From IMG/VR virus record IMGVR_UViG_3300041405_000060, positions 1 through 64,000 of that record: a stretch of 64,000 nucleotides of DNA. One strand, written 5' to 3'. Source of the stretch: a virus. The notes below the pieces were generated by a model. The model ran no database searches. It was not told the origin of the DNA and worked only from the letters and a program-made list of their open reading frames with translations. Made by a program: the position numbers and the translations under genes. Of the stretch, positions 48,002 through 59,000 are shown in pieces; position 1 is the first letter of the stretch; every line of letters begins with the position of its first letter.

Positions 48002-49630
48002 TTAGAACTTTCCCGAATGGGCTTCTGTGCTAACATCACCAGCTTCAGCGTCAGCTGCATCAAGAGCGTCAGCTTCGCCATTGCCTTCTTCTACCAAAGG
48101 ACCTTCACCAGTGCTAGCGTCAGCAATTGCTTCTTCCGCTTCACCACCAGTAGGCTCTTCTAGAGGCTGTGCTGGAGCTTCCATTGCATCAGGCTTAAAC
48201 CGGTCGACCATGATCTGCGAACCTGCCCAAACAGCGTACAGAGACAGCAGAGCTTGGGTAGACAGTTCACGACGAGAGACGTTAGGATCTTTCTGACCGA
48301 ACTGATCCATCAAACACATGTATTCCCAGTAAGTAGATTCTGGGAAGTAGATCTGGCAGATCAAAGAACCGAACGACAGGAATTCGTTTTCCAATTGCTC
48401 TGGACGAACCTTACGGATAGCGTCAACAATCTTCTCACGCAGACCATCTACTTGCATCTCAGCAAGCGTACCGGTTTGTGCTTGCTCATAGAAAGCTTCG
48501 ATCATGTCTTTACGACGGGAACGCTCAGCATTATCAGCAGCAGCTTGTTGGATCAGTGGATAAACGTTTTGGAACTTCTGAATGAAGTAAGCTTTGCGTT
48601 CTTCCAGACGGGCCAGTGTTTGAGTACCTTCTGTTTCCAGAGCAGAACCCATGACAGCAGCCAGGTCACCTTTAGCAGCTTTCCATTGTGCTTCTACGTC
48701 ACCGTTCAGCCATACAACCAGACGACGGTTCTCAACAGCATTAGCTGCTTCTGAACGCAGGATGAATACACCGTTACGTTGATCTTCAGCACGACGCTGA
48801 TAAGCACGCAGCAAATATGCACCCAGCATTTCGTGGAGCATCCGCATAACGTGTACCCACTCTTCCAGACCAACCGATTCACCGATGACGTCTACCGGGT
48901 TCTCACCCAGATGACCACACAGGAAGTAAGCCAGTAGCAGCGCATCAACGTTGAATGGAGCATTGGTGCCCACAACGAAAGACAGCTCACCAACAGTCAG
49001 AGCTTTGTTACGGTTAAACAGATCGGAGAACGTACGGGCAATTACTTCCGGTTCAACTTTCAGCAACCACTCAGTAACTTGTTCACGCTCAGCATGTGGG
49101 TTGTTGATCGAGACCATTTCGATGATCTGTTCAACGCTAACAGCAGGCAGGATGAAAGTACGGTATTGCGGTTGTGGACTGACGTTGACGTAGTTCTGCA
49201 GATGAGAGGTCAGACGTGGTTCCGAGTGAACTGGGTCGTAACGGAAGAAGTCAGCACGTACGTCAGCCGAGGTTGAAACTTTTTGACGCTCGTTGAAATC
49301 ACGAACCATCGAATCAATACCTGGAACAACAACGTTGGCTACGTTGAACTGGATTTTACCCAGTGCAGCCGCAACCAAATCAACCATGCTGGTGTTGTCT
49401 TCTTCAACGGTAGGTAGTTGCTCTTCATTCATCTCTTCGAAGTGTTCTTCTACAGAGGCGGTGAGTTCTTCAGTAACAGGAGCAGCTGAAGGGGCTTCGT
49501 CTACAGCGTAGCCGCTAGCGAACTGAGCAATAGGAAACTCAGGATTCGTAACAACCAGCACTTGACTGCTTTCAGTCAGTTGCTGTGCAATCAGTTTTAC
49601 CGACTGCACGGTAGTGGCGATATCAGACAT
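48002..49630 (-). CDS. Putative virion protein (phiKZ gp177-type position)
   Basis: A 542-residue protein, AAAGGAAACATC before ATG. An acidic, Glu-rich segment (residues 45-80) is followed by a globular part (VRADFFRYDPVHSEPRLTSHLQNYVNVSPQPQYRTFILPAV), long helices, and a very acidic C-terminus. It is placed between protease and RNA polymerase beta-like genes, matching phiKZ gp177, a virion protein as I recall. Acidic ends may bind basic partners or be removed during maturation. No enzymatic motif. Confidence 0.52.
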   Translation of the reverse strand: MSDIATTVQSVKLIAQQLTESSQVLVVTNPEFPIAQFASGYAVDEAPSAAPVTEELTASVEEHFEEMNEEQLPTVEEDNTSMVDLVAAALGKIQFNVANVVVPGIDSMVRDFNERQKVSTSADVRADFFRYDPVHSEPRLTSHLQNYVNVSPQPQYRTFILPAVSVEQIIEMVSINNPHAEREQVTEWLLKVEPEVIARTFSDLFNRNKALTVGELSFVVGTNAPFNVDALLLAYFLCGHLGENPVDVIGESVGLEEWVHVMRMLHEMLGAYLLRAYQRRAEDQRNGVFILRSEAANAVENRRLVVWLNGDVEAQWKAAKGDLAAVMGSALETEGTQTLARLEERKAYFIQKFQNVYPLIQQAAADNAERSRRKDMIEAFYEQAQTGTLAEMQVDGLREKIVDAIRKVRPEQLENEFLSFGSLICQIYFPESTYWEYMCLMDQFGQKDPNVSRRELSTQALLSLYAVWAGSQIMVDRFKPDAMEAPAQPLEEPTGGEAEEAIADASTGEGPLVEEGNGEADALDAADAEAGDVSTEAHSGKF

Positions 49631-49640
49631 GATGTTTCCT

Positions 49641-49838
49641 TTAAATTGCGAGATGTTTAGCGATACGGGCAGCCAGGGCTTCCTGGATGTCTTGCTTGGT
49701 TAAGAATACCCCGTTAATAGTAGACGAAGTATGTTCACCGCCGAGGATCTTGAGGATGGCCTCAGAACCCAATTCGACAGCGGCAGACAGAATCGAAAGA
49801 TTCTGCCCGTGTGCGATGTTATTACTTAGATTTTGCAT
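49641..49838 (-). CDS. Small protein overlapping the end of the RNA polymerase beta-like gene
   Basis: A 65-residue protein. The ATG at 49838 has AGAGGA eight bases upstream and overlaps the preceding gene by 17 bases; a GTG at 49859 is less likely. One helix-rich domain (LSILSAAVELGSEAILKILGG, LTKQDIQEALAARIAKHL). Coupled translation with the polymerase gene suggests a related role, such as an assembly factor; this is inference. Confidence 0.52.
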   Translation of the reverse strand: MQNLSNNIAHGQNLSILSAAVELGSEAILKILGGEHTSSTINGVFLTKQDIQEALAARIAKHLAI

Positions 49839-52800
49839 TTGCGGTTCCTCTGTAGACACCTACCAGGTGCTTGGACAATTCAGCGAGAAGAATAGTTGTG
49901 GTTCCGATGAGTTTAGGACTCAGTACCATCCGCTCTTCTACGGATGTGTTACCGAAGATCAGATCGATGTCCAAACCGGATTTGGTTTGGTTAACGCCAC
50001 GCATGACTCGGGAGAATACAGTTTTCATTTGGTTAGCAACTACACCTTTGTCACCGACACCACAAGGGATATCGTGATCGATGTAAACGTTGATTACCAA
50101 TGACTGTGGTTCGAGACCATTACCACGGATGCGGTATTCATGATCCACTTCACCACTGAAGTATTCCAGTCCACGAGACTTAGCTTCTGCTTCACGAACC
50201 TTATCAGATTCGAAAGCAATGCGACGCAGTGAATCGGACATCTCATCACGATCACCGTGATAGAAGACTTCGACTTTAGACACTACACCGACGACCTTCG
50301 CACGAGGGGAATAGTTAGAGAGCTTCGCGAGTGTTTCACGCGATACCTCATCAAACACTGAGCCACCACCCGAGTCGGGGTCTTTAATCGTACATAGAAT
50401 TGAATCCAAGTCTACACGATCCCCAGCTTTCACCATGTTTTCGATGTTCTGTTCGAACTTCACAGCGATCGATTTGATCTTGGAAGTCTGAGTGTTCATC
50501 TTAATAGCACAGCGCTCAGAAATAACCGAGCCGTCTTCTAGAGTATCCAAGTTGTCACTGAATGCAACGACTGTGTTGATACCCGCTTTCCAAATTACCT
50601 GTCCTGGGGACATGCGGTCTGGAGTGAAGTACTTCTCGTTATAAGCCAGAGTCTGACCACGCTTAAACGTATCACCTGCTTTCAGATCGGAGATGATGGA
50701 GTGAGGGTAGTGGGTACCGGCTGCACTTCCGTGGATCTTACCCATTTGGTACGACGTAGTTTCACCATTAGCGTACTCGACAGTAATCCCGTACTCATCA
50801 ACGGCAATAACCTTACCGTCATCTTCCGCCGCAGAAGCAAAGATGCTACTAGTGCGCTGGGCAACAATTTGCTCATAGCCTGTCCGAAGTGGAGTGGGCT
50901 CATATCCATCAGCATAAATCCCTTGTTGTTGTTGAATCGAGATGAAGTTGATACGCTTAGTATCGTCGTTCGTTGTAGCCACACCCAACAGTGCACAAGT
51001 CGACAGTTGTCGAGCAGGACCATCTTGCGTTGGATCGAACGGACGAGTCGTACCACGCATCGAGTTGAAGTTAGCATCCGGAGTCAGGTAAGCAATTACA
51101 CCTACGTCACCGGAGTCAACTGTAGACTCAGATACAACACCAACGTCAGCTTGTCCATATACACGAGTACGTGCAACCATCGATGTAGTAGAACGACCAC
51201 CATCGCCACGATAAGTCATCGACTCTTGTTCCCGGATGTTAGCCATCGGGTTAGAGTCTTCTACAACCATCACGGTAGGATCTTGAGCGATCTTCTTCCA
51301 AACAACCGAAGGGTCCATTTGTACTTGAACAGCAGCAGAACCTGTAGAACCGTTAAAGCGTTTCACGGCTTTGTTCAGCTCGTTGTACACCGTACCTGCC
51401 ATACGCTCATAGCCACGATAACGCATGTAAGCACCGTCTACCTCGGAAGGCGACCAGTCAATCAGCAGCATATCTACAGCTCGATACAGCAAGGCATCAA
51501 ACGTAGTAGGTTCACCCATCTGTTTCAACAGACCTTCAGTAATCGGGTCCATCCAGGCAGCAAACAATGCATCGATCTCTTTTGTGAATCGTGCAGTCAT
51601 CCCAGTTTCCAACAGGAGACGCTGATACACATCGGGCTTATCGAAATCGTAGATAGAGAAGTTAGGCATCAACTTAGCATACCGACGCATACCACCCAGT
51701 ACGAGTTGTGTCCGATAGTCAGCACGATCAAATACCAACACTTCGTCTTGGAAAGCCATGACATAGTTATCGGAAGTCAATGGAATACGTTCACCACGTT
51801 TGTGACGGGTGTACTTCGCATTCAATCGTTTCAACGTAGCTGTCAAACCGTACTTGTAGCCAAACACAAATGCCATCGGTAGTTCTTTCGAACCGACGTT
51901 CATGAACGCACCTTCCAGCGGAGCCTTAGCCTGATCCAAACCTAAGAGTTCAACAATAGAACCCAGTGGCTCAAGATCATCACCTTGCTTCACATAGAAC
52001 TGACCGGTCTTATCAATCATGATCGGTGCTTTGCCTTTGTGTACCCCAACCATCGTGTACTGATTGGTCTCGTGCTTAGTAGCATCGATCTTGTACTTGG
52101 ATTGGAAGTAGTCGATATGGTCATCGAACTTGAAGTACAGGAACATAGGGCCAGAAGTGAAACCACGGAATGCAGAACCCAGCTGTGTGTAAACGCGTGG
52201 GAGAGCGTATGCGGACTGATCGAGCTCAGCGTAGAGAACGCCAGTGATACGATCATCATTAGGGTCTAGAGCACGCTCACGAACCTGACGGGTAATCCAT
52301 GCATCGTAGTTGTGCGCAGCCAAATGCGAACGAGTAACAAACGTCTTGTTGTAGTACGAAGTCATCGCTACTGTGTCAGGCTTCACCTTACGGATCGGCA
52401 AGTCAGCACGCTGCATACGCATCCGGTAAGTAACACCGTTCGAGATGAAACGTCCATCACGATCTACAACAGGGATACGGAAATACACAGTACCCGGTTT
52501 GCCACGAATAGGCTTCAAGGTTACTTTGTGGATCTCGTAGTGGTTCATTGCGTTACGCACTTCTTCCACTTCGTAGTTCGTTACCGACGTACCTTGCTTC
52601 TGTACCGACAGTACCGCTTGGATGATATCTTTCTTACGCAGAGACGTCTGATACTTACGTGTCATCGCCTTAAGCTTGGAACCCAACATGGACTTATCGA
52701 GAATAGTATCCGAGTCAGCCAGTTGTGTATCGGCAGGTAGTTCAAAGTCTTCCTGCTTATATTCCATCGCTTCTTCTAAAGACAAACCCGAACCGAAAGG

Positions 52801-54309
52801 ATCTTTGATGGTCTTGTAGGACTGCGCATCCGTTAGAGCTTGTTCGAACGTACGTGGGGCAATGATACCCAACTTGTACAGTTCGTATGCAGGTTGTGCA
52901 ACACCAGCTACTACCGGGACGGCTTCAGCCACTTCAGGAGGGATGGCATCCACTCGTTGAGTTTCAACCTTAAGCTCCCGTGGCCGATGAACCAGTTCAG
53001 GATCACTTTCAATTTGGAGCTTCGTTGTGAAGAGCTCTGCATCCGGCGGGTTATAAGTCGCTCCATCTTCGGAGAAGTCGAGACTAGGGATACTAAAGGC
53101 AGGGATTTCGAACGAGTCTTCTGCTTGAGCAGTGTCGACTTTGTCATCCTCACTGCCATGTTCACTTTCGTGATCTTCGCTGTCGTCTTCATCTTCGTCA
53201 TGTTTCTTACCGTTCCCGTTCTCTTCTTCCACGTCAACCAAATTAGAATGGTCGATAACGTTAGAGAGAGCTTCCGCCTGATGGCTATATTCTGTCATGG
53301 CTGTCAGCAAAGACAACACACGACGTTGCATGACCAATGGAGGGAAGAATGCTTCCATACCCAGAGCGTCAATGAATGTCTCTTGAGAAACCTGGTTGGT
53401 CAGACCGTACTCTTGCATAACCGAGTGGATGTGGTTAAAGGCTGGTTGTTCGTCTTCACGGATATCTTCGAAACCCATGTCGAATACTTGCTTACCAAAC
53501 TTGTTGATAAACTCTTCGACCGAGATATCGGCTTCTACGTCTTTCGAACCATCACGCCATTCATCCAGTGCACCCATGTTCAACACAACGAACCGATCAC
53601 GAGCACGAATCAAGAACCAGATCTTGTTGTACATATCCGGCTGAACAACCGACATCATCGATTGATCACGCTGTGGACCTAACCAACGATACAGATCCCA
53701 AATAGAGAACTGTTGTGGAGTAGTGAAATGTTCCAGCATGGTTTGGTTCTGATTGTCTGACATCCGTTTAAAGGAAGCCAGGTCAGGCATTTGATCTGGT
53801 AGGTGGATCTCTACAAATTGCTCCCAACCGAAACGACGATGGGAAGCGGCAACGTTTTGCCAGAACGTACGCTGGTTGTTAGACCAACGCAAGAACGATG
53901 CTTTGAAGTTAGCCTGGTAGATCCATTGTGGGTCCAGCAGGTTGTAGTTGTAAACCAAGATGTTGAGAGGGTTGATTGACAACGCCTCATCTTTAGTCAG
54001 TGGTTTGAAAAAAGCATGGTGCTGACGGAACTCAGCTTGAAGCTTAGTCCCTGTCAGTGCTGACTTCCGAGGATTGCCCTCAGTCGATACCAGATTCAGT
54101 ACATGTTCAATGTACACTTTACCGGTAGCTTTGTTGAACATCGGATCGGACTGCGACGGTCCGCGGACCGCCGTGTTAGGATCAGAGAAGTGAACAATCG
54201 ACCGTTGTGGTAGAAAGAACTTGTTCAACAGGTGTAGCTTGGGTTGTTGGAGTTTGCCCTGTTCGAAGACAGTATACTGTTTCCGAAATTGTTCGATCTG
54301 TAAGCGCAT
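49822..54309 (-). CDS. Virion RNA polymerase beta-like subunit (phiKZ gp178 type)
   Basis: A 1495-residue protein, AAGGA before ATG, coupled three bases after the beta'-like gene. The C-terminal third has the remains of the bacterial beta-subunit core: PFDPTQDGPARQLSTCALLG at the place of the 'Q-R-Q-A-V-P' region, a barrel domain, and IDHDIPCGVGDKGVVANQM corresponding to the GDK...GNKGV motif that touches the nucleotide. Residues 365-395 are an acidic low-complexity linker. PhiKZ-type phages carry such beta/beta' fragments in the virion and use them for early transcription. The link to gp178 rests on size, order and the downstream partner. Promoter-recognition parts are not identifiable by eye. 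Confidence 0.8.
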   Translation of the reverse strand: MRLQIEQFRKQYTVFEQGKLQQPKLHLLNKFFLPQRSIVHFSDPNTAVRGPSQSDPMFNKATGKVYIEHVLNLVSTEGNPRKSALTGTKLQAEFRQHHAFFKPLTKDEALSINPLNILVYNYNLLDPQWIYQANFKASFLRWSNNQRTFWQNVAASHRRFGWEQFVEIHLPDQMPDLASFKRMSDNQNQTMLEHFTTPQQFSIWDLYRWLGPQRDQSMMSVVQPDMYNKIWFLIRARDRFVVLNMGALDEWRDGSKDVEADISVEEFINKFGKQVFDMGFEDIREDEQPAFNHIHSVMQEYGLTNQVSQETFIDALGMEAFFPPLVMQRRVLSLLTAMTEYSHQAEALSNVIDHSNLVDVEEENGNGKKHDEDEDDSEDHESEHGSEDDKVDTAQAEDSFEIPAFSIPSLDFSEDGATYNPPDAELFTTKLQIESDPELVHRPRELKVETQRVDAIPPEVAEAVPVVAGVAQPAYELYKLGIIAPRTFEQALTDAQSYKTIKDPFGSGLSLEEAMEYKQEDFELPADTQLADSDTILDKSMLGSKLKAMTRKYQTSLRKKDIIQAVLSVQKQGTSVTNYEVEEVRNAMNHYEIHKVTLKPIRGKPGTVYFRIPVVDRDGRFISNGVTYRMRMQRADLPIRKVKPDTVAMTSYYNKTFVTRSHLAAHNYDAWITRQVRERALDPNDDRITGVLYAELDQSAYALPRVYTQLGSAFRGFTSGPMFLYFKFDDHIDYFQSKYKIDATKHETNQYTMVGVHKGKAPIMIDKTGQFYVKQGDDLEPLGSIVELLGLDQAKAPLEGAFMNVGSKELPMAFVFGYKYGLTATLKRLNAKYTRHKRGERIPLTSDNYVMAFQDEVLVFDRADYRTQLVLGGMRRYAKLMPNFSIYDFDKPDVYQRLLLETGMTARFTKEIDALFAAWMDPITEGLLKQMGEPTTFDALLYRAVDMLLIDWSPSEVDGAYMRYRGYERMAGTVYNELNKAVKRFNGSTGSAAVQVQMDPSVVWKKIAQDPTVMVVEDSNPMANIREQESMTYRGDGGRSTTSMVARTRVYGQADVGVVSESTVDSGDVGVIAYLTPDANFNSMRGTTRPFDPTQDGPARQLSTCALLGVATTNDDTKRINFISIQQQQGIYADGYEPTPLRTGYEQIVAQRTSSIFASAAEDDGKVIAVDEYGITVEYANGETTSYQMGKIHGSAAGTHYPHSIISDLKAGDTFKRGQTLAYNEKYFTPDRMSPGQVIWKAGINTVVAFSDNLDTLEDGSVISERCAIKMNTQTSKIKSIAVKFEQNIENMVKAGDRVDLDSILCTIKDPDSGGGSVFDEVSRETLAKLSNYSPRAKVVGVVSKVEVFYHGDRDEMSDSLRRIAFESDKVREAEAKSRGLEYFSGEVDHEYRIRGNGLEPQSLVINVYIDHDIPCGVGDKGVVANQMKTVFSRVMRGVNQTKSGLDIDLIFGNTSVEERMVLSPKLIGTTTILLAELSKHLVGVYRGTANAKSK

Positions 54310-54311
54310 GT

Positions 54312-55964
54312 TTAGGTCCTTGGTTTTGGATCGCCAGTCATATACCGGAGCACGAGGTTAACGGTGTGAATAGTAGAACGGAATGCCAGTCCACCTTCAG
54401 CATCGGTATACGCGATACGAGAACGGAAGAACTTATCGATTTCTGCAAGAGCTTCTTTCGAGTAAACAATGTTTACCGATACGGTGTCACCGTCAAAGTC
54501 AGCGCCGAGCGGAGAAAGGATCGCTGGTGATACAGACGTAGAGTCGTGCCACTGTGCAGTCTTACCGACTTCAAGCATTGGGTATTCAAATGCCACCGGT
54601 CCAGTAACGTCACGTTTGAAGTCAGGACCGAGTGGATAGCGAAGTTCACCAGTAACCGTTGTCTTAACGTAGATAGACACCGGAATAGAACTGTTGTAGT
54701 TTTCTACGGGGTAACGAGTAACGAACCCACGCAGTTTGTACCACATACTTAATCCACCAAGGTAGATGAGTTCAGCATAGGTAATCGGACGGGCCCACTT
54801 CTGATCAAAGCCAGCTGGGATTTCATTGATGTCTCTGAGGATTCGATAGTTCTTCTTATCATCCAGATAAACCAATGCTAGGTAATGTCCAGCAATCTCA
54901 ACAGCACGAGAACGTTTGTCAATAACTTCCAGTTCGTTCATGACTCGCTCTAGACCCTGAGGTGTAGACCAAGTATCCATGTCGTCAACGGATACATCAA
55001 CCCACTCTTTGACCAACGTCTTCTTATTAACCAGCTCAACCCGGTTAGACATGGTTTCAAAGATCTCACCAATGATACCAGTCCGAAGACCATAGATCGT
55101 TTTAGGAGCAGCACCACGAGATGCTTGGTGCAAACCGATCACACAGTCTTTAAACTTAGGTCGGTTAGGTTCACCCAAGTCAGCTGCGTTAGTATCCATC
55201 GAGGAGATAACGTTACGAGTACCGTTGAATACACGGCGAGAAGCCCACTTCGATTGTACATAGCCCGACTTACCAGAGATCAGTTTCTCATAGTGGTCGT
55301 AGATCTCTTGTACACGCAGTTGCATTGCAACACGACGTTTGTCATACATGGACAGATCAGCATTCTGACCAAAGTGTTCTGGGATACCAGTAGACTGTTG
55401 GAGCAATACGCGATAGACATCGTTGATCTCATCGTATTCGATTCGACCATCTGGGTTTGGCTCGGCTTCACGATAGGCCGCTGGGATTACCAGCATGGCT
55501 GACATTTCTGAGCGATCACGGTTTTCATTCACAAGCTTCAAACGAACTCGACGGATATCCGAATCAGTTTCTTTAAACTCTACACGCTTCCAGTTATCGA
55601 AGAAGAACGTATAACCGGTTTGACCATCTAGTTCCGATGCTTTAACGAAGTCTTTTAGTTCTTCATCAAACACAGCGTATTGACGACCCAGCAAGATCTC
55701 TTCATAGAAACCTTTAAGCTTCAGGATGTTGCGATAAACCAAGGGATGGATTACAGGGAGACCCAACTTGATGTAACCGAAGTTACTTTCGCGTTCATGA
55801 CTACCAACCCGTCCAAAAATAGAAACGGAGAACAAACCATCCTCATGGAAGTTGCCCCCATTACCCACGAAGATCTCGTGAGAGGTTACTCGCCCGAGAC
55901 GAGAGAGCATATTTCTGTCGGGAATTAGCAGTGAAATATTGAAAGGTAATAAGGCCTTTTTCAT
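54312..55964 (-). CDS. Virion RNA polymerase beta'-like subunit (phiKZ gp180 type, N-terminal part)
   Basis: A 550-residue protein. The ATG at 55964 has AAAAGGA upstream; an alternative at 56066 would run into the divergent gene. Near the C-terminus GADFDGDTVSVN holds the absolutely conserved DFDGD (residues 489-493), whose three Asp bind the catalytic magnesium in all multi-subunit RNA polymerases. PAILSPLGADFDGD corresponds to NADFDGDQM of bacterial beta'. Only the N-terminal half of beta' is present; the C-terminal half should be encoded elsewhere, as is usual for these split phage enzymes. First gene of the minus-strand operon. Confidence 0.88.
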   Translation of the reverse strand: MKKALLPFNISLLIPDRNMLSRLGRVTSHEIFVGNGGNFHEDGLFSVSIFGRVGSHERESNFGYIKLGLPVIHPLVYRNILKLKGFYEEILLGRQYAVFDEELKDFVKASELDGQTGYTFFFDNWKRVEFKETDSDIRRVRLKLVNENRDRSEMSAMLVIPAAYREAEPNPDGRIEYDEINDVYRVLLQQSTGIPEHFGQNADLSMYDKRRVAMQLRVQEIYDHYEKLISGKSGYVQSKWASRRVFNGTRNVISSMDTNAADLGEPNRPKFKDCVIGLHQASRGAAPKTIYGLRTGIIGEIFETMSNRVELVNKKTLVKEWVDVSVDDMDTWSTPQGLERVMNELEVIDKRSRAVEIAGHYLALVYLDDKKNYRILRDINEIPAGFDQKWARPITYAELIYLGGLSMWYKLRGFVTRYPVENYNSSIPVSIYVKTTVTGELRYPLGPDFKRDVTGPVAFEYPMLEVGKTAQWHDSTSVSPAILSPLGADFDGDTVSVNIVYSKEALAEIDKFFRSRIAYTDAEGGLAFRSTIHTVNLVLRYMTGDPKPRT

Positions 55965-55990
55965 CTTTCGGGTCCTTTTGGGGTTAACGA

Positions 55991-55994
55991 TATG
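55991..55994 (+). promoter_or_regulatory. TATG motif in divergent region upstream of the giant virion gene
   Basis: The 53-base gap between the divergent RNA polymerase and transglycosylase genes must hold promoters for both. On the plus strand TATG lies 27 bases before the ATG at 56018; the minus strand shows no TATG. Weak evidence. Confidence 0.3.
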
Positions 55995-56017
55995 AAGTTC
56001 ATGTCTGGAGCTACACC

Positions 56018-59000
56018 ATGGCAAGCAATAAAACAAAATTGGCGGAGGCCAGTACAAAGTCAGCATTCGATTTCGATGACGACTTTGACAGTCTATTTGA
56101 AGATGAGCAACTTAGCGGAAAGAAACGTTCCCCCGTTAAGGATTTCATGGCTGGCTTCAAAGATGGCGTCCTGGATAAAGGCAAAAATAAAAGTCTATTG
56201 AAAGCATTCCTGACTAACGGCGCCCCTAAGGGTTATGACCGTTTGTTCGGCGCTTACGATCAGATGAAGAATTCTGCTGAGTCTCTGAAAGATCACCTAG
56301 AGAAAACAAACCCTGGGGATCTGCAATATCTTTTCAAACGGGCGGAATCTTTCTTACCCTCAATGAAAGGGAAGTTGTCCGATAGCACCTACGATCGGAT
56401 TAACACGGCCCTATCCAATAAGGCTGACCAGTACAAATACCAAATCGAAGCGAACCAAGATCAGTCACGTTTGGCTATTCGTCGGCAGAGAGCCCAAGAC
56501 GAAGAAACTATCAAACAGGGTCTGGGTGAAGATCTTCGAAGTGCAGTCGACCAAGGTACAGTTATTCAACGTAACTTGTTCAACATGGGTCAGGAGGCCG
56601 AGCAACGTCGCTGGGATCTCGAACGTATTGAACGTGGCCTACGTGACCAAGTAGATAACAAACACCACCAGACCGTCGCTCGTGGTCTTGCACAAGCAGT
56701 CGATTCGTTGACTCGTATGGCAAGCTACGCTGAACAGGTCGATTACGATTTTAAACGCAAAGGCTTAGAACTGCAGTTCCGTTCTTATCAAGCATTGCGT
56801 GACATGTCCAAGTTGGCAGAAGCACAACTGGAGATGCAAAACAAAGCATTCCAAGCTTTGGTACGTAATACAGGTTTACCGGATCACCTCAAGTCTTCTA
56901 TGAAAGATCTGGTTGGTATGAACATGCGTCAAGGTATGGCGGGAGCCGGTTCCTCGATGGTGGGTCGTACGCTGTCGGGTTTCTTAGGTGGCTACGGTGG
57001 TAACGTCCAAGGTCGTATCAACAACAAAGCTTCGGGTGCGTTGTCGGGTATGGTCCAAGGGTTACAAGCCGGTGAGTCGATGGGTGACTTCTGGGATCAG
57101 CGCTACCGGTTAGCTGGTGGTTTGGCTGCCGACGGGTTACACGGTTTTGCCCGTAATACCATCGCTCCAATTGCTGGTCGTGCGCTTCGTCCTGCTATGA
57201 CACGTATGTCTAACAAGCATGGTAAAGGTAAGCACAACCAAGTCGGTTATGCCATGGACAACATTCCTGCTTTTATGCAGGAGTATGTGAATAACTACCA
57301 GAACTCTTACGGTGCCAAAGGCGTACTGCAAGACATCTTACGTCCGTTCACACCACAGTTTGGTTTGGACACAACGACGAAGGCGGGTAACTATCAAACA
57401 ATTGGCCAGCACACAGCGTTCAACCAATTATCGCAGCGTTCGCTGACTGAAGTCCTCCCAGGATTCCAGGCTCGTATCTTGCGTGAATTGCGTATGATCC
57501 GTAGCGGTAAAGATGACGTTCCAATGGAAGTCTTCGATATCACTAAAGGTGTGTTCACGACTTCTAAAGAAGCGAATGCCAACCAGCGAGATCGTATCGT
57601 ATCGAAAGGTACTACCCGAATGGTATCGGGCCAGATCTCCGAGACTCTAGATATCATCGATAAAGATGGTAAGTTGTCAACTGGTGCACGAAAAGCATTG
57701 TCTGAGCGGTTACTGCGTGACGCCTCCAGTAACAAACGTTTTGACCCAATGCGTTACGGTTCTAAGAACGGTTATAAAGAAGGGACTTCAAAAGAGACCT
57801 TAGCTGAACTGGAATCATTCTTCAAAGGTCAATTCGAACGTGATGAGAAAGGTAAGTTTGCCGATACGGCAGCTAACCATGAAAAGCGTAAATTAATGTC
57901 GGACTCGTTCCTGAACATTCGTAACGTATCACGTGACCCTGCGGCCGAGATCCATCGTCTTATTGAAGCGGGTAAAACCGATCAACTTCGTGAGCTGGGT
58001 ATCCTGCAAACCATCGATGGTCAAGACCGGATTAACTATCCGATGCTTTGGCAGATGATGTCGCAAGACGTCAGTATGAAACACGGTGGTCAAGGTGCTA
58101 ACTATCACGATGCTGATGGTGACACTGGTAGTCGTAACTTCGTGGGTCCACACTTCCCTGGTCGTTTGTCTGCTGCATCACAATCTGCCGCTGTTCGTTT
58201 CCTCGAAGGTCCACAAGGCCAAGCTGCGAAAGACGGCATCAAGCGGATCGGTAGTGGCGCTAAGGATCTGATGGATCAGTTCAAAGCCGACCCACAACAG
58301 TTTATGCGGGATCAGTACAATGCTGGTTCTACCGCTGTTAAAGGACGTGCACAGAATCTGAAGGATTCCGCTACCGCTGCAGCCGACGCTGCTAAAGCTG
58401 GTGGTCTGCCCGCAATCATGGAACACTTCTCTGCTCAAGAGAAACTGGACTTTGCTAAGTCGTTGCTGAATAACGTTATCGACAAAGAACCTCCTGCAAT
58501 GCGGGAAGCTCGTTTGCAGATGGCTCAAGCAATTATCAACTCAATCAATTCGACTAAAGAAGCGGGCTCTAAAGCACTGGCTTCTGAATCTGGTCAAAAG
58601 GCTTTGGCTGCTGGTAACAGCGTCATGGCTCTAGGCCACGATAAAGTTGATCAGATGAAACGATCTGAAGCTGCTGGTATTGTCGATCTAAAACTACAGG
58701 GTGCTAACGATACGCTTATTAAAGCTATCGACATGATCCAAGGTAAGTTGATTGACGTCAATACTGGTAAGGTGATTGAGAAAGCTTCCGACATTACTGG
58801 TGAAGTGCGTAACATCTTTAACCAACAAGTTGCTTCTGCTGAAGAAGTGGCTCGCGGGTTGTACGATGACCGTGGTAACTTAATGTCTCGTGCTAAGGTT
58901 AAGCTGGATAGCATCCAAGCTGTGATCAGTAAGCATGCCACAAACGCATTGAACTCGGCTAAAGAAAAACTAGACGACATGAAAGACTGGTGTCTAGAAG

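Noticed and set aside
50701-51882. 393-codon open frame on the plus strand
   Set aside because: It lies fully antisense to the RNA polymerase beta-like gene, has no ribosome site, and its residue composition (many Cys, His, Arg, Thr) is typical of a shadow frame.
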